Shown: positions 9,901 to 17,738 of the stretch, one piece after another
Layout: each line of letters starts with the position of its first letter
Position numbering within the stretch: position 1 is the stretch's first letter
DNA from: Candidatus Villigracilis affinis
GTDB lineage: Bacteria > Chloroflexota > Anaerolineae > Anaerolineales > Villigracilaceae
NCBI GenBank assembly: GCA_016718275.1
Contig: JADKEA010000008.1
Location: 120,984-184,983 of the forward strand
DNA length: 64,000 nucleotides
Reading direction: 5' to 3'
Program-made: the position numbers and the translations under genes
Notes under the pieces: generated by a model
What the model saw: the letters and a program-made list of their open reading frames with translations, nothing else
The model's database searches: none
Told to the model about the DNA's origin: nothing

Positions 9901-10149
9901 CCATCCTTCTACTCCGCACAGGATTACAAAGACCGCGGCTGGGGCTGGTGGTATTTCACCCACATCGAATTGCGCGATGAAAAAATAACCCTCTCCGCCG
10001 ATTATCTGCCAGCAGGAACCTACGTGTACACCTACATCGTCCGCGCCAGCACGGCGGGTACGTTCAACGTCATCCCACCCACCGCCTCCGAGTTCTACTT
10101 CCCCGATGTCGGCGGAAGAGGGGCGGGAAGTGTGTTTGTGGTGAGGTAG
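6928..10149 (+). CDS. Alpha-2-macroglobulin family protein, C-terminal half with thioester
   Basis: Continuation of the preceding gene. The frame is open from 6859 (PDENGHLDIS...), so the ATG at 6928 is only the first Met and not a true start. It holds the bait-region neighbourhood with a Gly-rich stretch (SGGGGGGEPG near 7980-8010), the A2M domain FKDTAAFEAEVTTDEKG..LPENLTTWVAEVRAV, and the thioester motif CMEQ at 8704-8715. The alpha-alpha barrel TED follows (YDGGWNWWDG, TRTTAIVLNAF, STQETAWSLIAL), then the C-terminal receptor-like domain. A conserved Cys-Glu-Gln motif implies a working thioester. In other bacteria such genes often sit beside pbpC; here a PBP1C gene lies 5 kb away. Confidence 0.92.
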   Translation: MTLYANISDVAGNTVSGSTSVVVHQSELYAGIRSEKYVGVQGEAQPFSVVVLDWDSLPVANQKVTVSFVERRWFSVQKQDEQGQLQWETTVKEIPASSQEAVTGEDGIAQVDFIPPTGGVFKALVTVQDSKGNKHQASTYLWVTSNNQISWRQTNDRAFNLIADKDSYSPGETAEILIAQPFTGDVYALITYERGHIYKSEVVQLNGNGTIYKLPITDEMAPASYVSVTVISGAERGGAPDFKMGIARINVDTTLKTLDVSVSADKEAAGPGDEITYTIETKDTNGKPVSADVSLAVVDKAVLALAPSNSLPLLDSFYSQQGLSVITAVGIVSSADDFNALYRKTIPDGNKSGGGGGGEPGVITVRENFKDTAAFEAEVTTDEKGIATVEVELPENLTTWVAEVRAVTEDSRVGQATSELVSTKPLFVQLQTPRFFVVEDQLTVGATVFNNSEKSLKVEVSLDAEGVQVLSDPKQSIEIEGRQQAYVTWEIVVKANVERVDMTATAISGPFTDASKPALGTLDGQGIPVYNFTVVETVGTSGMILTADSVTESIQLPSTLNFDDASLSIEVSPSLAASMQSSLKYLEDYPYLCMEQTISRFLPNVITMRALDAAGQPTPMRSSLNTQVNSALQRIYAKQKYDGGWNWWDGELSDPQTSAYVVYGLIEAQASGYEISETVLANGLEYLKNNLPDIKRNDASWQYNRYAFMLYVLARADELDAGRTNFIFENHAKLDLYGEAYLAQAMFLLDEEDPRIKTLLSDLATATVQSASGAHWEESTKDHWNWNTDTRTTAIVLNAFVQIDPQNPITANAVRWLMAHRESGHWQSTQETAWSLIALTNWLVESKEYETDYKYAIGLNGNLLEEGQASAENLTETVNLQVQIEDLLKEQGNDLVITRGRGTGNLYYSAYLSTSLPVDSIQPLDQGVSLSREYFTLDDPKTPITEIERGELVKARLTIVIPAAVHYIVIDDPLPAGMEALDASLATDTAVPSFYSAQDYKDRGWGWWYFTHIELRDEKITLSADYLPAGTYVYTYIVRASTAGTFNVIPPTASEFYFPDVGGRGAGSVFVVR

Positions 10150-10230
10150 AAAAGCCAGCCCGCACCTTCATGGTGCGGACAATCCGCAGGCGTGGAATCG
10201 ATTCAGCTATGTGATGAATTCGCCCATTCT

Positions 10231-11150
10231 ATTTTCGCACTACCCATACTTTGGGGATATATCAACCATTACCGTCGTCTTAAAGGAGTAATCTCCGGGA
10301 TTTAGCGTTGTGCAATTGGGGCGTTTGACGGGTTTAGTTCTTTTCGGCGACCAAGTGTCTATTTTTCAATAAACCTTTTGTGAGCCTAATTGGTTTATGA
10401 TGATGTCAATTCATAGAAGCTTTTAACTAACGGGTGCCTTCATGAATCCTTGCTATTATTCATTCCCAATAGGGTACTCGTTTCTTTTGGGATGGATTTA
10501 ATCAGCGTTTTTGTTGTCATTCAGTGAACCAGGTTGAAATGCTGGCTAATTCGAATTGTTTTTTTTTGGCATGGCTATTCTACTAAAAGAAAACTTTCAA
10601 ACAGCTATATTACAGTGTTTTAATTTTGCTTTTTGGTGGTTGCGATGCTAGTGCATTACCACTGGAATTAGACATTCGGACTTGAACGAGTATATTTTAT
10701 AATTACAGAGACTAAAAAATTATGACGGTTTGATTGTGACAGATACAAACCTTGAAACATGGGTTGGAAAGTCCTCGAAGACACTGTTTTACGAGGAATT
10801 AAGAGAAAAGAAATATGCCATGAAAATATGTTACATGTAATTGTATTGTGGGTCATAGCGCTTCGTTGGCTGAAATGGTCACAGAGTTAATTTCAGTATT
10901 GAACAATTGATTTGTTTGCCTGGATAGGATGGTAAATAAAATATTCAAATACAACAGAATATTATTGGAGATGCACTCCATGGATTGGTGTAAGCGGCTA
11001 AGGCTTTATAGTTTGGTGTTTAAGGATAATTCGCCACTTCTTCGAGCACAATATGCGCGGAAATTAAAAATTTTATTTACTCTAATATGAAGCAATTAGA
11101 ATAGGATCAACATTTGGGCACTGATGCTTTTTTTGACTTGTATTGGTAAA
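10231..11150. other. AT-rich non-coding stretch between RHS fragments
   Basis: This ~0.9 kb is visibly richer in A and T than the surrounding DNA and holds no convincing gene on either strand. The longest open frames are ~60 codons without ribosome sites or recognisable similarity. It begins inside the reading frame of the RHS fragment (NSPILFSHYPYFG then a stop). The most likely reading is a decayed, horizontally acquired RHS tip/immunity region. Confidence 0.5.
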
Positions 11151-11280
11151 ATATTTTTGTCCTGCTCACGCTGTAGGTGCTTCCCCCACCTCCACACCAG
11201 AACTCTTGCCCTTCTCCACTGTTGACATCTTGGACTCCGGTGATCGCCATCACCGATGCCAGCGGAACACTTCGACCTCA

Positions 11281-11590
11281 CCCCTTCGGCCAGGTGCGGA
11301 CCAATGTGACCAGTCCCAACTCACAGGCAGGGTTGACAGACCTCTCGTACACAGGTCAACGTGACTTGGGCATGGGTCTCATGGACTATAATGCCCGCTT
11401 CTACTCGCCCACCCTCGGACGTTTCACCCAGCCCGACACCCTCATCCCCGGCGCGGACAATCCGCAGGCATCTGGTCGGCCTATGCCAGGGAACTTAACA
11501 TCCAGCACCTCCCCTTCGGCCAGGTGCGGACCAATGTGACCAGTCCCAACTCACAGGCGGGGTTGACAGACCTCTCGTACACAGGTCAAC
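11281..11590 (+). repeat. 80-bp direct repeat in the RHS remnant
   Basis: An 80-bp block at 11281-11360 (starting CCCCTTCGGCCAGGTGCGGA, ending CACAGGTCAAC) recurs at 11511-11590 with a single A/G difference. Both copies encode the RHS segment FGQVRTNVTSPNSQAGL. The near-identity indicates a recent duplication or recombination between RHS cores. Confidence 0.9.
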
Positions 11591-11665
11591 AGACCCTGAA
11601 TCGATGCATCCAAATTCAAAAACGCGCGTATATCCCAGTAACATCAAATGAATTTGGAGGTTCAA

Positions 11666-11860
11666 ATGACTACTCAAAGACAAGCTTTACGACGTTCCCG
11701 CAGCAATCGCGTGGTCGCCGGGGTGTGCGGCGGATTGGCTGAATTTTTCGGGGTGAGCACCTTCTGGTTCCGCCTCGCCTTTCTCGTCGCTTTGATCCCC
11801 GGTGGTGTCCCAGGCATCCTGATATATCTTGCCATGGTCTTCATCGTACCAAGCGAATAA
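11666..11860 (+). CDS. PspC-domain small membrane protein
   Basis: 64 residues. The ATG at 11666 is preferred over one at 11648 because GGAGG ends 5 nt before it. The sequence RSRSNRVVAGVCGGLAEFFG followed by a hydrophobic helix (FRLAFLVALIPGGVPGILIYLAMVFIVP) is the standard PspC domain, an inner-membrane component of envelope-stress responses in other bacteria. It stands alone, directly before a strong terminator, with no pspA or pspB nearby, so its partner is unknown. Confidence 0.9.
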   Translation: MTTQRQALRRSRSNRVVAGVCGGLAEFFGVSTFWFRLAFLVALIPGGVPGILIYLAMVFIVPSE

Positions 11861-11879
11861 ACGCACCGTGGAAATGTCA

Positions 11880-11914
11880 AAAACTGCCGAAGCCAGGCTG
11901 GCTTCGGCAGTTTT
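11880..11914 (+). terminator. Bidirectional-type terminator after the pspC gene
   Basis: AAAACTGCCGAAGCC (11880-11894) and GGCTTCGGCAGTTTT (11900-11914) form a perfect 15-bp stem with a 5-nt loop, with A and T runs at the two ends. It lies 20 bp after the pspC stop codon. Confidence 0.9.
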
Positions 11915-12053
11915 GATTGGTCCTGTCCATGCCATCGAGGGTGCCAGCAGGGCTGTGAAAAGAATTATAAAGAAAGCCGTCTGCAAAAAATTAAGTAGAA
12001 TCCACATGCAAGATTTCAATCGAATAGCAATAGTCAGGGACACCCGCCAAGGT

Positions 12054-12059
12054 TATACT
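12054..12059 (+). promoter_or_regulatory. -10 box of a leaderless start for the histidine kinase
   Basis: TATACT at 12054-12059 is followed by 7 nt and the ATG at 12067. Transcription would begin at or next to the start codon, and no Shine-Dalgarno sequence is present. A -35 element is not obvious. Confidence 0.55.
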
Positions 12060-12066
12060 TACTCCA

Positions 12067-13293
12067 ATGACTGAGCCCCTCAACTTCGACAAAGCATCCC
12101 TCCTGAGCCTTGCATTCAAAGGCCTCGCAGAAAATGATCTGCGGGAAATGGCAACGCTGACGCGGCTTTGCACCTATCCAGCCGACCATGTTCTTTGCCG
12201 TGAGGGCGCCTTCGAGGAGATCTTCTACATCATCGCGGATGGGAATGCGGTCATCACCAAGAAGATCAGCGAAGAAGAGGGCGAGCGCGTCCTGCGCATC
12301 GCTGGCAAAGGCGACCTGGTGGGCGAAATGGCGTTGATCCAAAATTCGCCGCGCTCCGCCACTGTGCGCGCCACCACCGAACTCACCGTACTGGAAATGG
12401 GGAAAAAGGATTTTGAGACCATGCTCAGCCGCAGTCCCAGCATGGCGATCAACATCATCCGCACCACACTGGACCGTATTCTTGAGAACGACCAAATGGC
12501 AATTCGCGACCTTCAGAAGAATAACAAGGTCCTGCGCCAGTTGGACCGCAACAAAATGGAATTCATTCAGGTCGCCGCACATGAACTACGCACCCCGCTG
12601 ACCATTGTCAAGGGCTATGTCAATGTGCTGGGTTCCTTCCCTGAATTGCAGGAAAATGCCGCGTTGAAAGAGGTCATGGAGGGAATCATCAAAGGCTCTG
12701 AGCGGATGCACGAAGTGGTCAACACCATGCTGGATGTCACCCGCATCGAAAATGAACAGCTGCGCATCAGCCCCGCCCCCGTGCCATTGAAACGGATCCT
12801 GCACGAACTTTCAGGCGATTTCCGCAAGGCCGTCGAAGACCGCAACATCGAGATCATTGTCGAACAGGATGAAGACACCCCTGCCATCAACGCGGACCCC
12901 TCCCTGATTCAAAAGGCCTTGTATCATCTCATCATCAACGCGATCAAATTCACACCCGACGGTGGGAAGGTCATCCTGCGGTCACGCCCAGTCCTGATGG
13001 ACAATCACGCTCCCGGGGTCGAGCTCAGCATACAGGATACTGGCATCGGTCTGGATGCCGAACATCATGAACTTGTCTTCGAGAAGTTTTATCAGGTCGG
13101 GAATGTGTCCATTCACTCTTCAGGGAAGACTTCTTTCAAAGGCGGCGGACCAGGCGCAGGGCTGGCCATTGTCCGCGGCGTGGCGAGGGCGCATGGCGGC
13201 AAAGTATGGGTGGAAAGCAAAGGCCACGACGAAGTCAATTTTCCCGGTTGTACGTTCTATCTGCACCTGCCAATTGACCCGCCCAGGCATTAA
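12067..13293 (+). CDS. Cyclic-nucleotide-binding-domain sensor histidine kinase
   Basis: 408 residues without membrane segments. An N-terminal Crp-like cyclic-nucleotide-binding domain (about 15-130) contains GDLVGEMALIQNSPRSATVRA, the phosphate-binding-cassette pattern. A short coiled linker leads to a HisKA domain with VAAHELRTPLT (phospho-acceptor His172). The HATPase_c domain has LIINAIKFT, DTGIGL and GGGPGAGLAIVRGVARAHGG. It is therefore a soluble kinase likely tuned by a nucleotide or by protein contacts. No response regulator is adjacent; the nearest single-domain receiver is 14778-15179 on the other strand, a possible but unproven partner. Confidence 0.93.
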   Translation: MTEPLNFDKASLLSLAFKGLAENDLREMATLTRLCTYPADHVLCREGAFEEIFYIIADGNAVITKKISEEEGERVLRIAGKGDLVGEMALIQNSPRSATVRATTELTVLEMGKKDFETMLSRSPSMAINIIRTTLDRILENDQMAIRDLQKNNKVLRQLDRNKMEFIQVAAHELRTPLTIVKGYVNVLGSFPELQENAALKEVMEGIIKGSERMHEVVNTMLDVTRIENEQLRISPAPVPLKRILHELSGDFRKAVEDRNIEIIVEQDEDTPAINADPSLIQKALYHLIINAIKFTPDGGKVILRSRPVLMDNHAPGVELSIQDTGIGLDAEHHELVFEKFYQVGNVSIHSSGKTSFKGGGPGAGLAIVRGVARAHGGKVWVESKGHDEVNFPGCTFYLHLPIDPPRH

Positions 13294-13333
13294 CGCGGAT
13301 TGCGGATGAAATCCGCGCTCCTGTAACACAAAA

Positions 13334-13672
13334 TCATCCCCCAGCGATCTTCACCTTATAACCCAATTGGCGCAACACATCGGCGATCTTCTCGCGCTGT
13401 TCGCCTTGAATTTCGATGGTCCCGTCTTTGATGGTGCCGCCGCTGCCACAGGCTTGCTTGAGCTTCTTGGCCAGAGTTATTAAATCCCCTTCGGAAAGCA
13501 CCAGCCCCTTGACCAGGGTCACACCTTTTCCGCCGCGTCCCTTTGACTCGCGGTGCAGGTAGATGGTCTGCTGTTGAGGCGGCAGGGAATTGACGCTGGC
13601 AGAGGTTTCATCTTTTTTGCGAAGGTCTCCTTCTTCAGAAGACCAGACAGTTTTGGAATGATTCGATGTCAT
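13334..13672 (-). CDS. SUI1/eIF1-like translation initiation factor
   Basis: 112 residues. The C-terminal ~80 residues are a SUI1 domain (YciH family): RGGKGVTLVKGL, then LKQACGSGGTIKDGTIEIQG and QREKIADVLRQLGYKVKIAGG. Archaeal and eukaryotic relatives monitor start-codon choice on the small ribosomal subunit; the role in bacteria is unsettled. The Ser/Thr/Gln-rich N-terminal 40 residues look disordered. It is convergent with the histidine kinase and divergent from the following phosphatase gene. Confidence 0.92.
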   Translation of the reverse strand: MTSNHSKTVWSSEEGDLRKKDETSASVNSLPPQQQTIYLHRESKGRGGKGVTLVKGLVLSEGDLITLAKKLKQACGSGGTIKDGTIEIQGEQREKIADVLRQLGYKVKIAGG

Positions 13673-13740
13673 GGCGCAAGGATACAGTGGATTCCTGACA
13701 GGCGCAAGGGAGGTACAATAAACAAAAACAGAGGGCCAGT

Positions 13741-14751
13741 ATGTCCACCAATTTCACAAAACCAAACCTGAACCCAAAAGTTCTATTCTCGGCCACGCGC
13801 AATTTGCTGGAGGGATTGTTCTGGATTCCCAGCATCGGTCTATGGCTATTGTACCCAGCCAGATGGTTGACAGGAGACTCGCTTCTGCCAGTCAGAATGA
13901 CAGCCTATATCCTCGCCTGGTTGCTGCTGCTTTTTCTCCCCCTTCTATTTTTCGCGTGGATGACACGCCGTAAATGGCTTGCTCTGGCAGTGGCAAGTTC
14001 CATCCTCATCATCGTCTTCACCTACGTGCCGCTCTATTTACCAAACCGCCCAACCCCGTCACCAGAGGATGGATTTTCTGTAAAAGTCATGAGCTATAAC
14101 CTGCACGGCATTCCTGAGGTTGGTGAAATTGTCGAAGTCATCCGCCGCGAGAATCCCGATGTCCTGCTCATTCAGGAGTGTTCCCCCGCACTCTGCTCAC
14201 CGCTTTTTCATGGGCTGGATGACCTGTATCCGTACAAGGATATGGTGATAAAAGATTTCGGGCAGGCAGCCTTCAGCCGATACCCAATGAAACGGACCAG
14301 CGCCGAAGTTGACCAGGGACGGACTCAAAAACTCATTATCAAAGCGCCGCAAGGGCTCGCAGCAGTTTGGAATATCCACCCGATTCCCCCGTTTCTGATT
14401 CCGCCCGAACAATACGATGCGCAGATATCCGCTCTCGCGGCGGATATCGCCCGCGAAAAAGGTCCGCTGATTGTGGCGGGCGATTTGAATGCCACAGATC
14501 AATCAGAAGCGTATCGCAAAATCAACCGTTATTTGACCGACGCCTATTGGGAGGCAGGTTGGGGAGTTGGATTCAGTTACCCTGCCCCGCCATATACCTT
14601 CATGGATTCGGGGTTTCAAGTGGGGCCAGTTTGGCGGATCGATCATATTTTCCACAGCGAGGAGTTTATCCCCACCAACGCTTATATCCTGAAAGACTCT
14701 GGAGGCTCTGACCATTTCCCGATCGTGGCTGAATTTTTACTGCAAAAATAA
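13741..14751 (+). CDS. Membrane-anchored endonuclease/exonuclease/phosphatase-family protein
   Basis: 336 residues. Two or three hydrophobic helices (about residues 20-105) precede an EEP domain. Visible EEP motifs are VMSYNLHGIPEVGEI, NPDVLLIQECSP (catalytic Glu), LIVAGDLNATDQSEAYR (GDLN), RIDHIFHSEEF and a terminal SGGSDHFPIVAEF (catalytic Asp-His). The topology suggests a hydrolase held at the membrane, perhaps acting on phosphoester lipids or extracellular nucleic acid. Substrate cannot be decided from sequence. Confidence 0.9.
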   Translation: MSTNFTKPNLNPKVLFSATRNLLEGLFWIPSIGLWLLYPARWLTGDSLLPVRMTAYILAWLLLLFLPLLFFAWMTRRKWLALAVASSILIIVFTYVPLYLPNRPTPSPEDGFSVKVMSYNLHGIPEVGEIVEVIRRENPDVLLIQECSPALCSPLFHGLDDLYPYKDMVIKDFGQAAFSRYPMKRTSAEVDQGRTQKLIIKAPQGLAAVWNIHPIPPFLIPPEQYDAQISALAADIAREKGPLIVAGDLNATDQSEAYRKINRYLTDAYWEAGWGVGFSYPAPPYTFMDSGFQVGPVWRIDHIFHSEEFIPTNAYILKDSGGSDHFPIVAEFLLQK

Positions 14752-14777
14752 CCTCAACGGGTATTCGAACGATAAAA

Positions 14778-15179
14778 TTACAAGCCTTCGAACGGGTCAT
14801 CCCAACCCTCTTTGGCGCGCGCCAGTTGTTCCCTGATCTTTAGGACAAGTTCATGGGGAAGATAGGGTTTGGAAATATAGTCATTGGCGCCAGCCCCGTA
14901 CGCAACAACCCGGCTGTCCATGTTATTCAGGGCGGTAACGATAATGATCGGCGTCCGTCTAAATTCACGGTTCTCCCGCAGCAATCTGCATAACTTGAAA
15001 CCATCCAATTCAGGCATCATCAAATCAAGCAGAAATACATCAGGTTTGACATCGCTTGCTTTTTGAATTGCAAGTGTGCTGTCATTCACTGAAATCGGCT
15101 CATATCCTTCCAATTTAAGCAATCGGGAAAGAATACTTGTCGCCTCCATGTCATCATCCACGATCATGATTCTTGTCAT
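14778..15179 (-). CDS. Single-domain response regulator (receiver only)
   Basis: 133 residues forming one receiver domain: acidic pair Asp8/Asp9, phosphorylation site Asp52 in FLLDLMMPELDG, Thr82 in IIIVTAL, and Lys104 in YISKPY. There is no output domain, only a short charged tail (ARAKEGWDDPFEGL). Such CheY/Spo0F-like proteins relay phosphate or act by protein contacts. It follows the pbpC gene on the same strand, with about 75 bp between them. It may pair with the cNMP-kinase at 12067-13293, but there is no direct evidence. Confidence 0.93.
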   Translation of the reverse strand: MTRIMIVDDDMEATSILSRLLKLEGYEPISVNDSTLAIQKASDVKPDVFLLDLMMPELDGFKLCRLLRENREFRRTPIIIVTALNNMDSRVVAYGAGANDYISKPYLPHELVLKIREQLARAKEGWDDPFEGL

Positions 15180-15253
15180 AGGCTTCTTCTTTGGCTTCCT
15201 GTTATTTGGATTCTTTTAATTATACCGCTTTGAAAATAAGCCTTCCATCCACA

Positions 15254-16222
15254 CTACTCTACCACTACAACCGTCACAACACTGCTTTTTACCGTTTCTC
15301 CATTTGTCATTACACCTTCCACCCAAAAACGATGCTCGCCCAGTGATAATGTCCACCAAACCTGATAGGGCGGGGAAGACAGCGTTGCAAGCGGGATGCC
15401 ATCTACAAAGAAAGTCATTTGGGCAAGGCCTGGCACCGTCGGCGCAGAGAATGATAGTTGTTGGGCACTCAGGTCAAGGTTAGGGGTGATTCGATAGGTC
15501 GTATTGTCGATCGGCGATGTGAGGGTCAAGGAATCTGCGCCGAGTGGATTCCCATTGGCTTCATCCAATAAAGGCAGGCCTTGCGAACGCGCCCATGCCT
15601 GCGCTTCAATGGGAAGAGCCAAAACGATCTCGCCTGTAGTCGAGCGTTGATAAAAGGTATCGTAGGCAGTGGGCTGTGTACCCTCGATGAACCATTCCGT
15701 TTTTGTATGTTGACAAGCCTCAGTGGGAAGCAGCCCCGAGAGACTGCACACATCCAGTTGCGCAAGGCCGATGGGCTGGGTAAATTTCACATCGGGTCTG
15801 CCTTGTAAAATGGAGCGCATGGTTTCATGCCAGATGGGTGCCGCACCTGTGAGACCTGTAACGTTGTGCATGGCTTCCCGATCGCTATTGCCAACCCACA
15901 CCCCTACAAGAAGATCGGGCGTGTATCCGATGGTCCAGTTATCGTGGAAGTTCGTGGTGGTGCCTGTTTTTACAGCGGCGGTGCGATCAAGCTTCAAGAC
16001 ACTGTTGAGACTAAAGCCCGTCGCACGCGCGTGATCGTCGCTGAGGATATCGGAGATAAGCCAGGCCACACGCGGGTCAATGACCTGGCGTGCAGCAGGC
16101 CGTTCTGGTTCATACAAAAGATTTCCATCTGCATCGCGAATCTCAAGAATGGATGTAACCTGTACGTAACTGCCTTCGTTCGCAAGAGCCGCATACGCCC
16201 CCGATAACTCAAGCAGGTTCAT
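15254..16222 (-). CDS. pbpC: Penicillin-binding protein 1C-like, C-terminal part (frameshifted)
   Basis: This frame carries the end of the transpeptidase domain: NLLELSGAYAALANEGSYV, the KTGTT motif (in AAVKTGTTTNFHDNW) and VGVWVGNSDREAM. A C-terminal tail with a Cys-containing segment and a BiPBP_C-like beta domain follows. It lacks the start of the enzyme, which is read in another frame just upstream on the minus strand. Homology runs through the end of the other frame (YDLSLALGGG at about 16250-16220). One missing base in an AAA run near 16255 explains the split. Treat it with the following entry as one ~800-residue protein. Confidence 0.9.
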   Translation of the reverse strand: MNLLELSGAYAALANEGSYVQVTSILEIRDADGNLLYEPERPAARQVIDPRVAWLISDILSDDHARATGFSLNSVLKLDRTAAVKTGTTTNFHDNWTIGYTPDLLVGVWVGNSDREAMHNVTGLTGAAPIWHETMRSILQGRPDVKFTQPIGLAQLDVCSLSGLLPTEACQHTKTEWFIEGTQPTAYDTFYQRSTTGEIVLALPIEAQAWARSQGLPLLDEANGNPLGADSLTLTSPIDNTTYRITPNLDLSAQQLSFSAPTVPGLAQMTFFVDGIPLATLSSPPYQVWWTLSLGEHRFWVEGVMTNGETVKSSVVTVVVVE

Positions 16223-17649
16223 CGTTCCACCGCCCAGTGCCAGTGAGAGATCATAATTTCGCGGCTCTCCAGCGAACGAATGCCAAGTTGATTTGCAAGC
16301 GAGACCACATTTTCAATACCCACATGCTCCAAAGTCAACACGGCTGGCACATTCAAAGAAGAAGCCAGCGACTCACGCACTGACACAAATCCATGTTCTT
16401 TGCCATCATAGTTGACTGGTTTATACGGCTGGCCGTCTTTTGTTGTAAAGGTCGTTGAAACATCCAGGATGGAGGTCGCGGCTGTGAACGCATTTACATG
16501 CATTGGGTCCAGTGCGGCTGCATAGATGATGGGCTTGAATGCAGAGCCAGATTGTCTTCGGGCAGTTGCCATGTTGAGCGCGCCATCAATGGATGCATCA
16601 AAGTAATCGGCACTGCCGACGAGCGTGAGAATCTCTCCAGTGTGTGGATCGAGGACGACCAACGCGGCATTCTTAACGTTGGGGTTGATCTGGCCTTCGA
16701 GGGGTTTGAACAGCTCGATACGCCTTTCGACGATCTCTTCTGCAAGGTTTTGCATGCTCAGATCCAGCGTGGTGCGAATCACCAGACTCTGCTCTGCATT
16801 CAATTGACCCGACATGTAAAGATCATCCAATTGGTCTTTGATCATCCAGACAAAATGCGGCGCTTCGATGGGATATGGCTCGGCGTTGTAACTCAACGGG
16901 GAATTCTCTGCATCCACCCTCTGCTCAGTAGTGAGAAATCCACTTTTCTCCATTAATCCCAGCACAACCTTTTGACGTTCCAGCGCCAGATCAGGATTGG
17001 TGAAAGGGTTGTAAACGCCCGGTGTCTGCGGCAAACCAGCCAACAGAGCACACTCGGGCAGCAAAAGATCAGAAGCGGACTTACCGAAATAGGTTTGCGC
17101 TGCGGCTTCGATCCCATAGGCCATTCCGCCGTAATAGATCTGATTGAGATACAAGGCGAGTATCTCGTCTTTGGAGTAGGCGCGGGTCAATTGCCATGCC
17201 AAAACGGACTCGCGCAATTTACGGCGCAGGGTGCGCTCTGTTACTTCATCGCTTAGCAGCAGGGTGCGCGCCACCTGTTGTGTGATGGTGCTCCCTCCTG
17301 CAAGCGTTTCCCCACCCTGGATATTGATCCACAACGCGCGGATGATCCCTGCAACGTCCACGCCGGGGTTGTTGTAAAAATTCCCATCCTCCACGGCAAT
17401 CGTCGCATCCTTCATGCATTGCGGAATATTCGCCACCGATAGCACGGCATTCCGTCCACCTGTGGCGGGAATGATCTCATAAAGCAGCCGACCACCCCGG
17501 TCCGTGATGCGGACGCTGGGTTGGTTCAAGTTTTCAGGGATCAAACGGATGGAAGGCAGGTCGTAGAAGGTGTAGACAAGAAAAGTCAGCACAACGGAGG
17601 CTGCCAGCAACAAAATCCGCACCAGATTGGATTTCAACAGGGTACGCAT
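16219..17649 (-). CDS. pbpC: Penicillin-binding protein 1C-like, N-terminal part (frameshifted)
   Basis: Bifunctional class A PBP. A single N-terminal membrane helix (about 8-28) is followed by a GT51 transglycosylase (VEDGNFYNNPGVD with catalytic Glu87; GGSTITQQVAR; RKLRESVLAWQL; LYLNQIYYGG). The transpeptidase then begins with SGSAFKP (SxxK nucleophile Ser369, Lys372) and SSLN. The enzyme polymerises and cross-links peptidoglycan outside the membrane. The frame breaks after SLESRE, where family members continue with YDLSLALGGG, which is present one frame over. A TATAAT box 6 nt before the ATG predicts a leaderless transcript. Confidence 0.92.
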   Translation of the reverse strand: MRTLLKSNLVRILLLAASVVLTFLVYTFYDLPSIRLIPENLNQPSVRITDRGGRLLYEIIPATGGRNAVLSVANIPQCMKDATIAVEDGNFYNNPGVDVAGIIRALWINIQGGETLAGGSTITQQVARTLLLSDEVTERTLRRKLRESVLAWQLTRAYSKDEILALYLNQIYYGGMAYGIEAAAQTYFGKSASDLLLPECALLAGLPQTPGVYNPFTNPDLALERQKVVLGLMEKSGFLTTEQRVDAENSPLSYNAEPYPIEAPHFVWMIKDQLDDLYMSGQLNAEQSLVIRTTLDLSMQNLAEEIVERRIELFKPLEGQINPNVKNAALVVLDPHTGEILTLVGSADYFDASIDGALNMATARRQSGSAFKPIIYAAALDPMHVNAFTAATSILDVSTTFTTKDGQPYKPVNYDGKEHGFVSVRESLASSLNVPAVLTLEHVGIENVVSLANQLGIRSLESREIMISHWHWAVER

Positions 17650-17655
17650 AAAACG

Positions 17656-17661
17656 ATTATA
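17656..17661 (-). promoter_or_regulatory. -10 box directly before the pbpC start codon
   Basis: On the minus strand TATAAT (17661-17656) is separated from the ATG at 17649 by only CGTTTT. This spacing puts the transcription start on the start codon itself. No Shine-Dalgarno motif is present. Confidence 0.6.
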
Positions 17662-17738
17662 AATTTCTTTTGTACTTTAAAAAGACCGCCCGTGGAATTG
17701 ATTTCACGGGCGAGGAGAAATTAAAAGGAGCTTTCGGT

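Larger units (their letters stand above)
10174..11590 (+). pseudogene. Remnants of an RHS/YD-repeat gene
   Basis: Two separated fragments match the conserved core end of RHS proteins. At 10174-10230 the plus strand reads ADNPQAWNRFSYVMNSP. At about 11255-11480 it reads ITDASGTLRPHPFGQVRTN, then GLMDYNARFYSPTLGRF and TQPDTLIPGADNPQ. The junction ADNPQ is shared by both, so they look like pieces of duplicated cores whose variable tips were lost or swapped. No start, no signal peptide and no intact tip remain. About 900 bp of AT-rich DNA lies between them. Confidence 0.75.

Noticed and set aside
10668..10856. 62-codon minus-strand frame in the AT-rich RHS gap
   Set aside because: Short, without ribosome site or similarity; expected by chance in AT-rich DNA.
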